A stretch of 64,000 nucleotides of DNA from Chryseobacterium caseinilyticum (GTDB taxonomy: Bacteria > Bacteroidota > Bacteroidia > Flavobacteriales > Weeksellaceae): assembly GCF_014837145.1 (NCBI RefSeq), contig NZ_JACYFS010000009.1, forward strand, positions 57,855 through 121,854, in the 5' to 3' direction. Shown here piece after piece: positions 16,509 to 25,473 of the stretch (its first letter is position 1; each line of letters starts with the position of its first letter). A program made the position numbers and the translations under genes. Below the pieces are notes generated by a model, which saw only the letters and a program-made list of their open reading frames with translations, had not been told where the DNA came from and did no database searches.

Positions 16509-16569
16509 AAATTTCATCAAAATTAATTTCCCCCGACCCTAAAGGGAGTTAATTTTGATGAAATTTAAA
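16506..16569. repeat. Perfect 21-bp inverted repeat with CCCCGACCCTAAAGGGAG loop
   Basis: TTTAAATTTCATCAAAATTAA (16506-16526, 21 bases) is exactly complementary to 16549-16569. The 22-base loop contains the phrase CCCCCGACCCTAAAGGGAG, itself able to form a CCCT/AGGG stem. The structure is longer than a typical terminator and lacks a T-run. It looks like a small miniature inverted-repeat or dispersed intergenic repeat. Confidence 0.7.
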
Positions 16570-16660
16570 TGTATTTTTCCACTCATAAGGATTTTAGGTA
16601 AAGAAAAATGCATTTAAAATTTATAATAGAATCAATAATAAAAGATGCTCTAACTCACAC

Positions 16661-16692
16661 AAAAAAAGCAACCTCTGATGAAGTTGCTTTTA
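16661..16692 (-). terminator. Terminator of secG
   Basis: AAGCAAC and GTTGCTT form the stem; on the minus strand it is followed by seven T residues. It lies about 22 bases past the secG stop. Confidence 0.75.
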
Positions 16693-16714
16693 TTGTATTT
16701 AAAATTTTCTCTTA

Positions 16715-17083
16715 TTATTTTGCCGGAGTTACCGGAGCAGTCTGTACCGGAGCAGCACCCTGTGTAGCAGGAGCCGATTGTGCCGGAGCTGATCCTTGAG
16801 ACGCCGGAGCTTCTTTCGATGTTGGAAGAGCCGGAACTTTTGCAGTTGGTTTCCCTGTAATAACTACACTTACCAAAATCAGAACGATGATTACCGCACC
16901 TAAAGTCCAGGTTGCTTTTTCCATAAAATCATTGGTTCTCTGTACGCCAAACTGTGCAGATGAAGCACCTCCGAATGTACTTGAAAGGCCGCCTCCTTTA
17001 GGGTTCTGTGCCATAATAACGATTACCAATAAAACGCTGGCAATCATAATAAGAACCATCAATAGTATAAATATAGTTTCCAT
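16715..17083 (-). CDS. secG: Preprotein translocase subunit SecG
   Basis: A 122-residue SecG, the small membrane subunit that assists SecYE in exporting proteins. Two membrane helices lie at about residues 4-25 (IFILLMVLIMIASVLLVIVIM) and 57-77, flanking the diagnostic NPKGGGLSSTFGG loop. After residue 80 there is an unusual tail of about 40 residues rich in Ala, Pro, Ser and Gln with near-repeats such as APAQSAPATQGAAPVQTAP. The tail may be disordered and makes the protein longer than the core family. A complete promoter precedes it and a terminator follows. Confidence 0.95.
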   Translation of the reverse strand: METIFILLMVLIMIASVLLVIVIMAQNPKGGGLSSTFGGASSAQFGVQRTNDFMEKATWTLGAVIIVLILVSVVITGKPTAKVPALPTSKEAPASQGSAPAQSAPATQGAAPVQTAPVTPAK

Positions 17084-17108
17084 TAATTCTGATATCTTTT
17101 TGAATGGG

Positions 17109-17139
17109 CAAATTTAAACTTTTTTTGGCGAACGGCAAA
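17109..17139 (-). promoter_or_regulatory. Promoter of secG
   Basis: On the minus strand TTTG (17136-17139) and TAAATTTG (17109-17116) are 19 bases apart, an exact match to the Bacteroidota promoter consensus. It lies 25 bases upstream of the ATG at 17083. Confidence 0.65.
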
Positions 17140-17160
17140 ATAAAGATTTCCCTTAAAAAC

Positions 17161-17188
17161 AAAAAACGGCAACAAAAGTTGCCGTTCA
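17161..17188 (-). terminator. Terminator of the M16 peptidase operon
   Basis: AACGGCAAC and GTTGCCGTT pair around an AAAA loop; on the minus strand a T-run follows. It lies about 20 bases past the stop at 17207. Confidence 0.8.
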
Positions 17189-17206
17189 GAGTATTTATGT
17201 TGATTA

Positions 17207-19252
17207 TTATTTGAAATCAGCATCTTTTGCCTGGTTGATTTCGATAGATTTCACTTCCATCGTCATATCCATTCCCATTTGGCTTACGGTGATGGTGTAA
17301 GGCATTTTCACACCTGCAACATCTTTGTAATTGGAGTAAAGCGTCGGAATCGTTAATTCCTGACCGTTTGCTTTTACTGTTTTTGTTTCACCGGTTTTAA
17401 GACCAGATTTCACACTGTAGTAATAAGTGGTATCGCCACCTTTCACTACGTAAGAATCTTCTCCACCTACTTTTTCAATACCTGCAATTTTCAGATCTGC
17501 AGATTTTGCGAAACCAAGTTCTTCAAACAGTTCAGTATTTTTCATTCTGTCTGCAATCTCCTCTTTCGTCATCGGAACTTTTTGTCCCTGTTGCTCAGAA
17601 TATCCTGCTTTACCGTCAAAAACCTGCTTTTGAAGCGTCATTGCTCCCATGCTAACCAAATTCAGTTCTTTACCACCCTGAGCTTTTACATTTTTGATGT
17701 CAATAGTTTGTCCCTGCATAGACATGCTTGCATTTACAGCGTAAGAATTCACTTTAGCAAGATTTGCTTTACCTCCAAGTGCAGCAATATATTTGTCGGC
17801 AACAGACGCTACGGTTACACTTGCATCAACTTTTTGAGCAGTTGGCTTTGCAACCGGATTGGCATTACTGTCATAATATTTTACCGGGTAGCCTAGTTTT
17901 TCAAGACCTTCAGAAATATCGGAAGCTTTACCTGCGATGAAAATTCTGCTCTGATTTGGATAAACCGTAGCTTTCACAGCATTGGAAACATCTGCAGCAG
18001 TTACTTTATCAATAGATTTTAAATAGTTTGTATAAAAATCCTCCGGAAGATCATTTACCTTTTGGCTTACTGCAAATCTTGCAATGGTTGCTGGCTGCTC
18101 AAGAGACATGATGAAACTTCCTTTCAGTTTTGCTTTTGCATTTGCCAGTTCGTCTGCTTTCACTGTAGAAATTCCGTTGATTTCGTTCATGAATTCCTTT
18201 ACAGCTTTGTCTGTAACCTCATTTCTTACACTTGCATCTGCAGAAAATTCAGGAGAATATTTACTTGCAGTCATGTTTGAATAAGCACCGTAAGTGAAAC
18301 CGTTTTTCTCACGAAGATTCATGAAAAGTCTTGCTTCACCTCCACCGCCAAGGATGTAGTTGGCAATTGTTGCAGGGAAATAATTGGCATCTTTCATCTT
18401 CAGATTATTGATATTTCCTACAGAAACTACAGACTGTACTGCAGTAGGAACGTCTACAACATTGATTTCTGTTTTGCCAACATTGGCTGCCGGCTCAAGA
18501 GAAGCGAAAGTAGTGTTTGCTTTTTTCCAGTTGGCGAAAGCTTTCTCTACCATTGGTTTTACTTTATCAAACTTCACATCACCTACAATTACAAGGTATG
18601 CATTGTCTGGAGCGTAGTATTTTTTGTACACATTCTGTACATCAGCCAACTGAATTTTGTTGATAGATTCGATGGTCTCAAACTCTCCTCTTGCTGTATT
18701 TTTTCCGTAAACCAAAGCATTTGAAACTCTAGAAGCGATAGATGAAGCATTTTTTTCTTCACTCTTGATACCTTCAATAGATCTTTCTTTTGATTTCTGA
18801 ATTTCGTCAGCAGAAAATTTAGGGTTGATGATGGCATCAGCCATTAAATTCAAAACTTCTGGGAAATATTTAGATAGTGAATTGGATGACGCACCTCCTG
18901 AATTGAAACCCAGGTTTGCACCCAGAAAATCAACTTTTTTGTTGAATTCGTCTTTGCTTAAAGTCGTAGTTCCGTTACCCAACTGGTCTGCCATGATTTC
19001 GCTTACACCCACCACAGGTCCTTCAAAATAAGGCTGTCTGTCCATAGAAAGGCTCATGTTTACTCTTGGTAATTTATTGTTTTCAACTACCATTACTGTT
19101 AAACCGTTTTTCAACTGGAAAGTCTTTGGCTTCGCAATATTGATTGCAGGCGTTGGTCCTGCTTTCGGCATTGCGTTAAGGTCAATTTTTTGTGCAGAAA
19201 GCATTCCTGTGAATAAAAATGCTACGGCTATATAGGTTAATTGCTTTTTCAT
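17207..19252 (-). CDS. M16 family peptidase-like subunit without the zinc motif, with C-terminal lipoprotein-like domain
   Basis: A 681-residue exported protein (signal MKKQLTYIAVAFLFTGMLSAQ) with two M16 peptidase domains (about 40-250 and 255-450). At the place of the HxxEH zinc motif it reads VSEIMADQLGNGT, so the protein lacks catalytic zinc ligands. M16 enzymes often work as pairs with one inactive partner, and the active partner is encoded directly upstream. From about residue 470 there is an extra domain (KYIAALGGKANLAKVNSYAVNASMSMQG...) resembling the LolA-like fold of outer-membrane lipoprotein-sorting proteins. Together the pair may degrade peptides in the periplasm. The terminator at 17161-17188 ends the unit. 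Confidence 0.9.
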   Translation of the reverse strand: MKKQLTYIAVAFLFTGMLSAQKIDLNAMPKAGPTPAINIAKPKTFQLKNGLTVMVVENNKLPRVNMSLSMDRQPYFEGPVVGVSEIMADQLGNGTTTLSKDEFNKKVDFLGANLGFNSGGASSNSLSKYFPEVLNLMADAIINPKFSADEIQKSKERSIEGIKSEEKNASSIASRVSNALVYGKNTARGEFETIESINKIQLADVQNVYKKYYAPDNAYLVIVGDVKFDKVKPMVEKAFANWKKANTTFASLEPAANVGKTEINVVDVPTAVQSVVSVGNINNLKMKDANYFPATIANYILGGGGEARLFMNLREKNGFTYGAYSNMTASKYSPEFSADASVRNEVTDKAVKEFMNEINGISTVKADELANAKAKLKGSFIMSLEQPATIARFAVSQKVNDLPEDFYTNYLKSIDKVTAADVSNAVKATVYPNQSRIFIAGKASDISEGLEKLGYPVKYYDSNANPVAKPTAQKVDASVTVASVADKYIAALGGKANLAKVNSYAVNASMSMQGQTIDIKNVKAQGGKELNLVSMGAMTLQKQVFDGKAGYSEQQGQKVPMTKEEIADRMKNTELFEELGFAKSADLKIAGIEKVGGEDSYVVKGGDTTYYYSVKSGLKTGETKTVKANGQELTIPTLYSNYKDVAGVKMPYTITVSQMGMDMTMEVKSIEINQAKDADFK

Positions 19253-19373
19253 TTGTAAAAATTTAATTTTAATAATTCTTTATTTAAATTGATGATTAAA
19301 TTGAAAACCGTCTAACTCCTTTTATAAAGTCTCTGATCCCGAATCTAAAATATCTCGAATCTATTTTTAAGAA

Positions 19374-20687
19374 TTATTTTTTTTCAGGTACGTAGTTAAT
19401 GATTACTCTTTGGTTAGAATTAAGATACTTCTTCGCAGCATTTTGCAAATCCTGTCTTGTAATAGATCTGTAAATGTCGATTTCTTTATTGATCAGATTG
19501 GTATCTCCCATCAATACGTGGTTTGTAGCCAATGAAGCTGCAATTCCCTGAATACTTGAATTTGAATTCACAAACTGATTTTCAAACTTATTCTGAAGTT
19601 TCTGGTAATCTTCCTGAGAGATCAGTGAATTCTGAAGTTTTTTGATTTCAGCATCAATGTCTGTCTGCAAAGTTTTTCTCTCTGTAGCTCCCATCGGAAT
19701 TGCAAAGAAACCAAATACACCGTAATCTTCCATTCCAAGGTTGAAAGCCTGTACCTCCAAAGCTTTTTTCTCCTGATCTACCAGTTTTTTGTACAGGACA
19801 GAAGATTTTCCACTGCTTAAATAAGAAGAAAGCATATTTAAAATATAAGAATCTTTTTCTTTATTTGAAGGGCTTCTGTAAGCAAAAATATATGCAGGAA
19901 GCTGAATGTTTGGATCGGTAACTGTTTTTTCTGTCTCCTGGGTGATTGGAGATTCTTTAGGGAAATTTTTAGGAGTTACTGTTCCTTTTGGAATGCTTCC
20001 ATAGTATTCCGAAATCCACTTTTTAGTCTGCTCAGGCTTGATGTCTCCGGCAACAACCAAAGTTGCGTTATTTGGAACATAGAACTTTTTATAAAAATCT
20101 CTGAATTCCTGTAATTTAGCCGCGTTAAGATCGTCGATTGATCCGATAACAGAACCGCTGTACGGGTGGTTGGTGAAAAGATTTTGCTGAATAGCATTCA
20201 TCAGATTACCGTATGGCTGATTGTCCATTCTCAATCTTTTTTCTTCTTTTACAACCTCCCTCTGAGTGTCTACACCAATCTGGTTGATCTCAGCGTGACG
20301 AAGTCTTTCAGACTCCATCCAAAGACCCAACTGCTCGTTATTTGACGGGAACGTTTCATAGTAATACGTTCTGTCCATTGTTGTGTTGGCATTATTCTGT
20401 CCTCCGTTGGAAGACACAACTTTAAACCATTCACCTCTTTTGATATTTGGAGTTCCTTCAAACAAAAGGTGTTCGAAAAAATGTGCAAAACCAGTTCTTC
20501 CTTTCACCTCATCTTTCGCGCCTACGTGGTACATTACAGCTGTGGTAACTACCGGCGCAGAATTATCCTGATGAAGGATTACGTGCATACCGTTTGGTAA
20601 ATCATACTCTTCGAATTTGATTTGTTGTGCATTCAGCATTACTCCAAAAAAAGCAGCCGCTGCGGCACTAAGAAGTCGTTTTTTCAT
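19374..20687 (-). CDS. M16 family zinc metallopeptidase, active subunit
   Basis: A 437-residue exported M16 (insulinase/pitrilysin type) peptidase. The signal peptide is MKKRLLSAAAAAFFGVMLNAQ. The inverted zinc motif H69-F-F-E72-H73 is intact, and the third ligand is expected in REVVKEEKR about 75 residues later. Two M16 domains fill the rest. It probably forms a heterodimer with the product of the next gene, 121 bases downstream on the same strand. The ATG at 20687 opens the signal peptide; an upstream in-frame ATG seven codons earlier is less likely. A -7 element TAAATTTG lies at 20716-20723. Confidence 0.93.
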   Translation of the reverse strand: MKKRLLSAAAAAFFGVMLNAQQIKFEEYDLPNGMHVILHQDNSAPVVTTAVMYHVGAKDEVKGRTGFAHFFEHLLFEGTPNIKRGEWFKVVSSNGGQNNANTTMDRTYYYETFPSNNEQLGLWMESERLRHAEINQIGVDTQREVVKEEKRLRMDNQPYGNLMNAIQQNLFTNHPYSGSVIGSIDDLNAAKLQEFRDFYKKFYVPNNATLVVAGDIKPEQTKKWISEYYGSIPKGTVTPKNFPKESPITQETEKTVTDPNIQLPAYIFAYRSPSNKEKDSYILNMLSSYLSSGKSSVLYKKLVDQEKKALEVQAFNLGMEDYGVFGFFAIPMGATERKTLQTDIDAEIKKLQNSLISQEDYQKLQNKFENQFVNSNSSIQGIAASLATNHVLMGDTNLINKEIDIYRSITRQDLQNAAKKYLNSNQRVIINYVPEKK

Positions 20688-20715
20688 AAATAGAAATTGT
20701 TTTGTCAATTGGTGG

Positions 20716-20723
20716 CAAATTTA
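20716..20723 (-). promoter_or_regulatory. -7 promoter element of the M16 peptidase operon
   Basis: TAAATTTG on the minus strand fits TAnnTTTG and lies 28 bases upstream of the ATG at 20687. No -33 element with correct spacing is seen. Confidence 0.4.
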
Positions 20724-20803
20724 ACTGAAATGTTACAAAAGACGATTTATTTTAATGGAGAAAAAAGTATATTTATCTTTTATATTTAATTTAAAATTAA
20801 ATC

Positions 20804-21559
20804 ATGCGACTCTTTTTTATAATACTTTTTTCAGTATTCTCCTTCATTCATGTATTTTCTCAAAAATTGAGAGATCCGTATGAGTGTGAAAAAATGGAAA
20901 AAGAAGATTCTGCAACATACCGTCATCTCCTAAGGGAATCACGAGGGGTAAATTACGATAAGCTTGCAGAAAAGATCATCGCTGATTTAGATAAAAACGA
21001 GATTTCAAAACCTAATCTTGTTGTGTATATAGAAGATTATTACAAACTAAAACTGCCTGTAATAAATATGGAACCTTGTATGGGATGCTGTTTCTCCCGA
21101 TTAGCAACCAATCCTGTTTTTAATGACTATCTATTCTGGACAACAAAAAATATTAAAAGAATCACCGAAAAATTTAAAGTAAATGTTATTCCCAAAAATG
21201 CAACTTTCGGATATTTCTTTAATGACAAAGCTTCTGAACATGAAAATTCCAAGCTGATAAAAATTTACAGAAAAACAAAAAGACAGAAATCAGGAATCTA
21301 CTCAGATAATTCGCCAGACAACCAGCCTTTTTATTATTTTCCTTTTAATAATCAAGAAAATCTAACTCTTATAGATCAATATCCTGATATCAATTTTAAT
21401 ACGATTAAACTCTATTTCAGAAACGAGGTCAGAAATAAAGTTTTTGTAGAATATGAGTACGACGTAGACAATTCTTACAAGAGGCCAGTAAAAAGGGTTT
21501 ATCAGTACATTAACCGTGAATGGACAGATATTACTGCCAAAGAATACGGAGAAAATTAA
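20804..21559 (+). CDS. Secreted protein of unknown function
   Basis: A 251-residue protein starting with signal peptide MRLFFIILFSVFSFIHVFSQ. The mature part contains the cysteine-rich segment NMEPCMGCCFSRLATNP and is otherwise polar and tyrosine-rich (DNSPDNQPFYYFPFNNQEN, YEYDVDNSYKRPVKRVYQYINREWTDITAKE). No domain is recognised. It has no same-strand partner nearby except pcrA, which has its own promoter. Confidence 0.75.
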   Translation: MRLFFIILFSVFSFIHVFSQKLRDPYECEKMEKEDSATYRHLLRESRGVNYDKLAEKIIADLDKNEISKPNLVVYIEDYYKLKLPVINMEPCMGCCFSRLATNPVFNDYLFWTTKNIKRITEKFKVNVIPKNATFGYFFNDKASEHENSKLIKIYRKTKRQKSGIYSDNSPDNQPFYYFPFNNQENLTLIDQYPDINFNTIKLYFRNEVRNKVFVEYEYDVDNSYKRPVKRVYQYINREWTDITAKEYGEN

Positions 21560-21573
21560 TTTGATTTAAGCCT

Positions 21574-21605
21574 TTTGCATTCCCATCGCAAAAATCCTAC
21601 CTTTG
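21574..21605 (+). promoter_or_regulatory. Promoter of pcrA
   Basis: TTTG (21574-21577) and TACCTTTG (21598-21605) are separated by 20 bases, a near-ideal Bacteroidota promoter. The ATG at 21627 is about 17 bases from the predicted transcript start. Confidence 0.65.
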
Positions 21606-21626
21606 TAATCCTATTTTTTTTGCATT

Positions 21627-23963
21627 ATGGAGGATTATCTGAAAGGACTGAATGAATCACAATTTGAAGCTGTTACTACACTCGATGGCCCGCTGATGGT
21701 GCTTGCCGGAGCAGGTTCAGGAAAGACGCGTGTTCTTACCATGCGCATCGCCCATTTAATTACCAATGGAGTTGATCCTTTTCATATTCTGTCTTTGACC
21801 TTTACCAATAAAGCTGCAAAGGAAATGAAAGAACGTATTGCAAAGGTTGTTGGACAAAGCAATGCGAGAAGCCTTTGGATGGGAACTTTCCACTCCGTTT
21901 TTGCAAGGATTCTGAGAAGTGAAGCACATTATCTGGGTTATCCTTCCAATTTTACGATCTACGATCAGCAGGATGCTCTGAATGTCATCAGAAAAGTACT
22001 GAAAGACATGAACATCGATGCAGATTTGTATAAACCAAAAAAAGTTCAGGCAAGAATATCCAATTACAAAAACAACCTTATCACCGTAAAAGCCTATTTC
22101 AACAATCCTGAACTGATGGAAGCTGATGAAAAGGCCAATATGAAACACATCGGACAGATTTACCAGCGATACGTGGAGCAATGTTACAAAAACGGCTCGA
22201 TGGATTTTGATGATTTATTGCTGAAAACCAATGAACTTCTTACAAGATTTCCGGAAGTTCTGGCTAAATATCAGGATAGATTCAGATATATTCTGGTGGA
22301 TGAGTACCAGGATACCAACCACTCTCAGTATTTAATTGTTAAAGCTTTAGCCTCAAAATTTGAAAACATTTGTGTGGTGGGAGACGATGCACAGTCGATT
22401 TACTCTTTCCGTGGTGCCAATATTTATAATATTTTAAATTTTAAAAAAGATTATCCCGAAGCCGTTACGGTTTCTCTGGAACAAAATTACCGTTCTACCC
22501 AAAACATCGTAAATGCTGCCAACGTTGTTATTTCTAAAAACCTTCAGCAGTTTAAGAAAAATGTTTTCAGTGAAAATGAAGAAGGCGAAAAAATAAAAAT
22601 TTACCGTTCACTTTCCGATGCCGATGAAGCCAATTTCGTTGCCGGAAATATCTGGGAACTTCGCAACCGTGAGCAGAAAATGTTCAGCGATTTTGCAATT
22701 CTGTACAGAACCAACTCGCAGACCAGAGCTTTTGAAGATGCTTTAAGAAGAAAAAATATTCCATATAAAGTTTATGGCGGACTTTCATTCTACCAGAGAA
22801 AAGAAGTAAAAGATTTAATCGGATACCTGCGTTTGTTGGTGAATGAAAATGACTCTGAAGCGTTAATGAGAATCATCAATTATCCTGCAAGAGGTATTGG
22901 TGAAACTACTCAAAACAAACTGATTGTATTCGCAGACTCACAGAATATTCCGGTTTCTGCAGTTTTAGACAATTTGGGTATGTATTCTCCGCAACTGAAA
23001 TTCAACAATGGTGTTCTAACGAAACTGAGCGATTTCTGGGCGATGATTAAAGCATTTCAGGTTCTACTTAAAACAGAAACAGCGTACAGCGTTGCCATGG
23101 AAGTGGCGAAGCGAAGCGGTTTGATTAAATTTTTAAAAGACGATCAGACTCCCGAGGGAATTTCGCGTGTAGAAAACGTGCAGGAATTGATGAACTCGAT
23201 GCAGGGTTTCATCGAAGAACAGCAGCAGATCGAGGATGGAGATCCAAGCTTGCCGAATTTCTTAGAAAATATTGCACTTTCGGCAGATACTCAAAAGAAA
23301 GACAATGATGAAGATGACATGGTTTCATTGATGACGATTCACTTATCAAAAGGTCTGGAATTCCCTGTAGTACATTTGGTCGGTCTGGAAGAAAATCTTT
23401 TCCCGAGTTTTATGAGTTCGGCCACCAGAGAAGATCTGGAAGAAGAAAGACGTTTATTCTACGTTGCCCTTACAAGAGCCGAAAAGCAGGCGTTTTTCTC
23501 TTACGCGATCTCCAGATTTCAGTGGGGAAAAATTACCGATGCAGAACCTTCAAGATTTTTGAGTGAAATTGACGGTACTTATCTGGAATATCTTAATCCG
23601 GCTATTGAGAAAAGGTTTATCAACAATTCCGGAGTGACTTCCAATATTTTTGATGAGCATCCTTCGGAAATAAGAAGCTTTAAAAAAATCGAAAAGAAAA
23701 GCATTTCAAAGTCTGAAAACGATAAACCAATTGCAGAACCTAAAAAATTAAAGCCTGTAGCCACGGCAAAAATCATCAATCCAAGCGGCGCTTCTTCGCA
23801 GGATATCGAAGTGGGCGACAAAGTGAGACACGACCGTTTCGGAATTGGAGAAGTGAAATTTTTAGATGGAACCGATCCGCAAAATATAAAAGCAAAAGTG
23901 GTTTTCCTGCATGAAGGTGAGAAGAATTTGATTTTGAAATATGCTAAGCTGACGAAGATCTAA
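21627..23963 (+). CDS. pcrA: ATP-dependent DNA helicase, UvrD/PcrA type
   Basis: A 778-residue superfamily 1A helicase that unwinds DNA 3' to 5' in repair and replication-fork clearance. All motifs are visible: Q-motif LNESQFEAV, Walker A AGAGSGKTR (27-35), Ia LTFTNKAAKEMKERI, Walker B VDEYQDTNH near 225, III GDDAQSIYSFRGA, IV EQNYRST, V LMTIHLSKGLEFPVVHLVGLEE and VI VALTRAEKQAF. The C-terminal Tudor-like domain (VGDKVRHDRFGIGEVKFLDG) typical of PcrA, which contacts RNA polymerase, is present. The stop codon lies 12 bases before the next gene. Confidence 0.96.
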   Translation: MEDYLKGLNESQFEAVTTLDGPLMVLAGAGSGKTRVLTMRIAHLITNGVDPFHILSLTFTNKAAKEMKERIAKVVGQSNARSLWMGTFHSVFARILRSEAHYLGYPSNFTIYDQQDALNVIRKVLKDMNIDADLYKPKKVQARISNYKNNLITVKAYFNNPELMEADEKANMKHIGQIYQRYVEQCYKNGSMDFDDLLLKTNELLTRFPEVLAKYQDRFRYILVDEYQDTNHSQYLIVKALASKFENICVVGDDAQSIYSFRGANIYNILNFKKDYPEAVTVSLEQNYRSTQNIVNAANVVISKNLQQFKKNVFSENEEGEKIKIYRSLSDADEANFVAGNIWELRNREQKMFSDFAILYRTNSQTRAFEDALRRKNIPYKVYGGLSFYQRKEVKDLIGYLRLLVNENDSEALMRIINYPARGIGETTQNKLIVFADSQNIPVSAVLDNLGMYSPQLKFNNGVLTKLSDFWAMIKAFQVLLKTETAYSVAMEVAKRSGLIKFLKDDQTPEGISRVENVQELMNSMQGFIEEQQQIEDGDPSLPNFLENIALSADTQKKDNDEDDMVSLMTIHLSKGLEFPVVHLVGLEENLFPSFMSSATREDLEEERRLFYVALTRAEKQAFFSYAISRFQWGKITDAEPSRFLSEIDGTYLEYLNPAIEKRFINNSGVTSNIFDEHPSEIRSFKKIEKKSISKSENDKPIAEPKKLKPVATAKIINPSGASSQDIEVGDKVRHDRFGIGEVKFLDGTDPQNIKAKVVFLHEGEKNLILKYAKLTKI

Positions 23964-23975
23964 GTGATAAAATTT

Positions 23976-24479
23976 ATGAAAGATCAATTATTCATACTAT
24001 CAATTTTTTTATTACTAATTAGCTGTAAAAAGAAACAGTATGACGAATTTGATTTTTCTTACGGAAATACTTTTGAAACAGATTTTTCTATAAAATTTAC
24101 AGATAATGACTCTGTTTTTATTCGTGAACATTGGTCACCAAATGATTTTAAAAAACCTGTCAGTCAAACAAATTATTTTTCTCAACTTAATAAATTACAG
24201 AAAAAAGAATTAGATAGTTTCATTCAAAATATTAATTTTAAAAGTTTCGATACTTTGTATTTTGAAAATTATAAGGATGGAAATCATTCAAGTTTTTTTA
24301 TCAATAAAGATGGTTTGGTTAAAAAAATAATCGTTCATAGTGATAATGCACCAAAATCACTTACTGATTTTGCTACTTGGATTTACAATACTAAGAAGTC
24401 TCTAAAACTTGTAGAAACTCATAGAAAACTTGACTTCAAAAGTAAGAGTAAAGAGTTAGAACCGCCAAAAGCTCCGTAA
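23976..24479 (+). CDS. Lipoprotein of unknown function
   Basis: A 167-residue lipoprotein: MKDQLFILSIFLLLISC with the lipid cysteine at residue 17. The body is polar with no recognised domain (FDFSYGNTFETDFSIKFTDNDSVFIREHWSP..., SFFINKDGLVKKIIVHSDNAPKSLTDFATWIYNTKKSL). A GTG four codons upstream is an alternative start. It follows pcrA by 12 bases and is probably read through from it. Confidence 0.75.
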   Translation: MKDQLFILSIFLLLISCKKKQYDEFDFSYGNTFETDFSIKFTDNDSVFIREHWSPNDFKKPVSQTNYFSQLNKLQKKELDSFIQNINFKSFDTLYFENYKDGNHSSFFINKDGLVKKIIVHSDNAPKSLTDFATWIYNTKKSLKLVETHRKLDFKSKSKELEPPKAP

Positions 24480-24645
24480 AAATGACTGATTTTACATTTC
24501 AAAGCCACAAAGTGGCGACATACACTAGTATAAGGTGAAGCCCTGTGAAAAAATATGAAGAAAAGTCAGCAACCTTGGAATCTTTAGTTACAATCCTAAA
24601 TGGTAAAAATCACAATTCGTATATTTAAGGTTCAAAATTTTAAAA
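24480..24645. repeat. Intergenic segment resembling a dispersed repeat
   Basis: The sequence around 24500-24550 (CAAAGCCACAAAGTGGCGAC with an internal GCCAC-AAA-GTGGC stem, then AAGGTGAAGCCCTGTGAAAA) has the style of short repeats scattered between genes in Flavobacteria. No second copy lies in this window, so the call rests on recall and structure only. Confidence 0.35.
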
Positions 24646-25473
24646 ATGAAAAAAATACTTATTCTGATCTTCGTAATTTTCAATTCCATATTATTATTTT
24701 CTCAGGAATATCAAACCATTTCAAACGTTCATTACTACGACGAAAAAACAAATCAATCCGATGTATACATTAACGAAAGATGTGTTTTAGATGTTTATGT
24801 TCCGAAAAATGTAAAGAATTTTTCAACAATAATCTGGTTTCACGGTGGCGGAATTACGGGTGGCGAAAAACATCTTCCCGAAGAACTTAAAAATAAAGGA
24901 GTAGCCATCATGTCTGTCAATTACAGACTTTCGCCAAAAGTAAAAGCCCCGAAATATATTGAAGACGCTGCAGCCGCAACGGCATGGGTGTTCAACAACA
25001 TTAAAAAATATGGCGGAAGTGAAGATTTAATTTTCATTACCGGTCATTCTGCGGGCGGATATCTCGCTTCAATGGTAGGCTTGGATAAATCTTATTTAAA
25101 TAAATATAAAATTGATGCAAACAGGCTTGCCGGAATTATACCGTTCAGCGGACAGATGATTTCCCATTTTACGACAAGAAAGGAAAAAGGAATTGATGAA
25201 CTTGATGCCAGAATCGATGAAATGGCACCGCTTCATTTTATCCGTGCTGATGCGCCACCATTACTTTTAATTACCGGTGACCGCGAAAAGGAACTGATGG
25301 GAAGATATGAGGAAAACGCTTATATGTGGAGAATGATGAAGCTGAAAGGTCATAAAGAAACCGTTTTATATGAACTTGATGGATTTGATCACGGTGGAAT
25401 GGCTGTCCCCGCTTTTCCTTTGCTTTTGAATGAAATTAAAAGGATAGAAAAAATTAAAAATATCAAAAGATGA
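24646..25473 (+). CDS. Exported alpha/beta hydrolase (esterase/lipase-like)
   Basis: A 275-residue secreted hydrolase with signal peptide MKKILILIFVIFNSILLFSQ. The oxyanion-hole motif HGGGITGG lies near residue 66, the nucleophile elbow GHSAGGY near 130, an acid in LLITGDREKE and the catalytic His in DGFDHGGMA near 246. This is the hormone-sensitive lipase/BD-FAE-like arrangement, acting on acyl esters or peptides. It overlaps the following lipoprotein gene by 4 bases (ATGA), so they are translationally coupled. Two further alpha/beta hydrolases lie within 6 kb, of separate lineages. Confidence 0.9.
   Translation: MKKILILIFVIFNSILLFSQEYQTISNVHYYDEKTNQSDVYINERCVLDVYVPKNVKNFSTIIWFHGGGITGGEKHLPEELKNKGVAIMSVNYRLSPKVKAPKYIEDAAAATAWVFNNIKKYGGSEDLIFITGHSAGGYLASMVGLDKSYLNKYKIDANRLAGIIPFSGQMISHFTTRKEKGIDELDARIDEMAPLHFIRADAPPLLLITGDREKELMGRYEENAYMWRMMKLKGHKETVLYELDGFDHGGMAVPAFPLLLNEIKRIEKIKNIKR

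Larger units (their letters stand above)
16398..16714. other. Intergenic region with terminators and a 21-bp perfect inverted repeat
   Basis: This 317-base gap between the converging GT2 and secG genes holds a terminator for GT2 (16481-16508), a long perfect inverted repeat (16506-16569), and a terminator for secG (16661-16692). No gene is supported; an open frame overlapping the secG 3' end is antisense shadow. Confidence 0.7.

Noticed and set aside
16608..16799. Plus-strand frame rich in Cys, Ala and Gly
   Set aside because: It is antisense to the Ala/Pro-rich tail of SecG and overlaps the secG terminator; no promoter or family.
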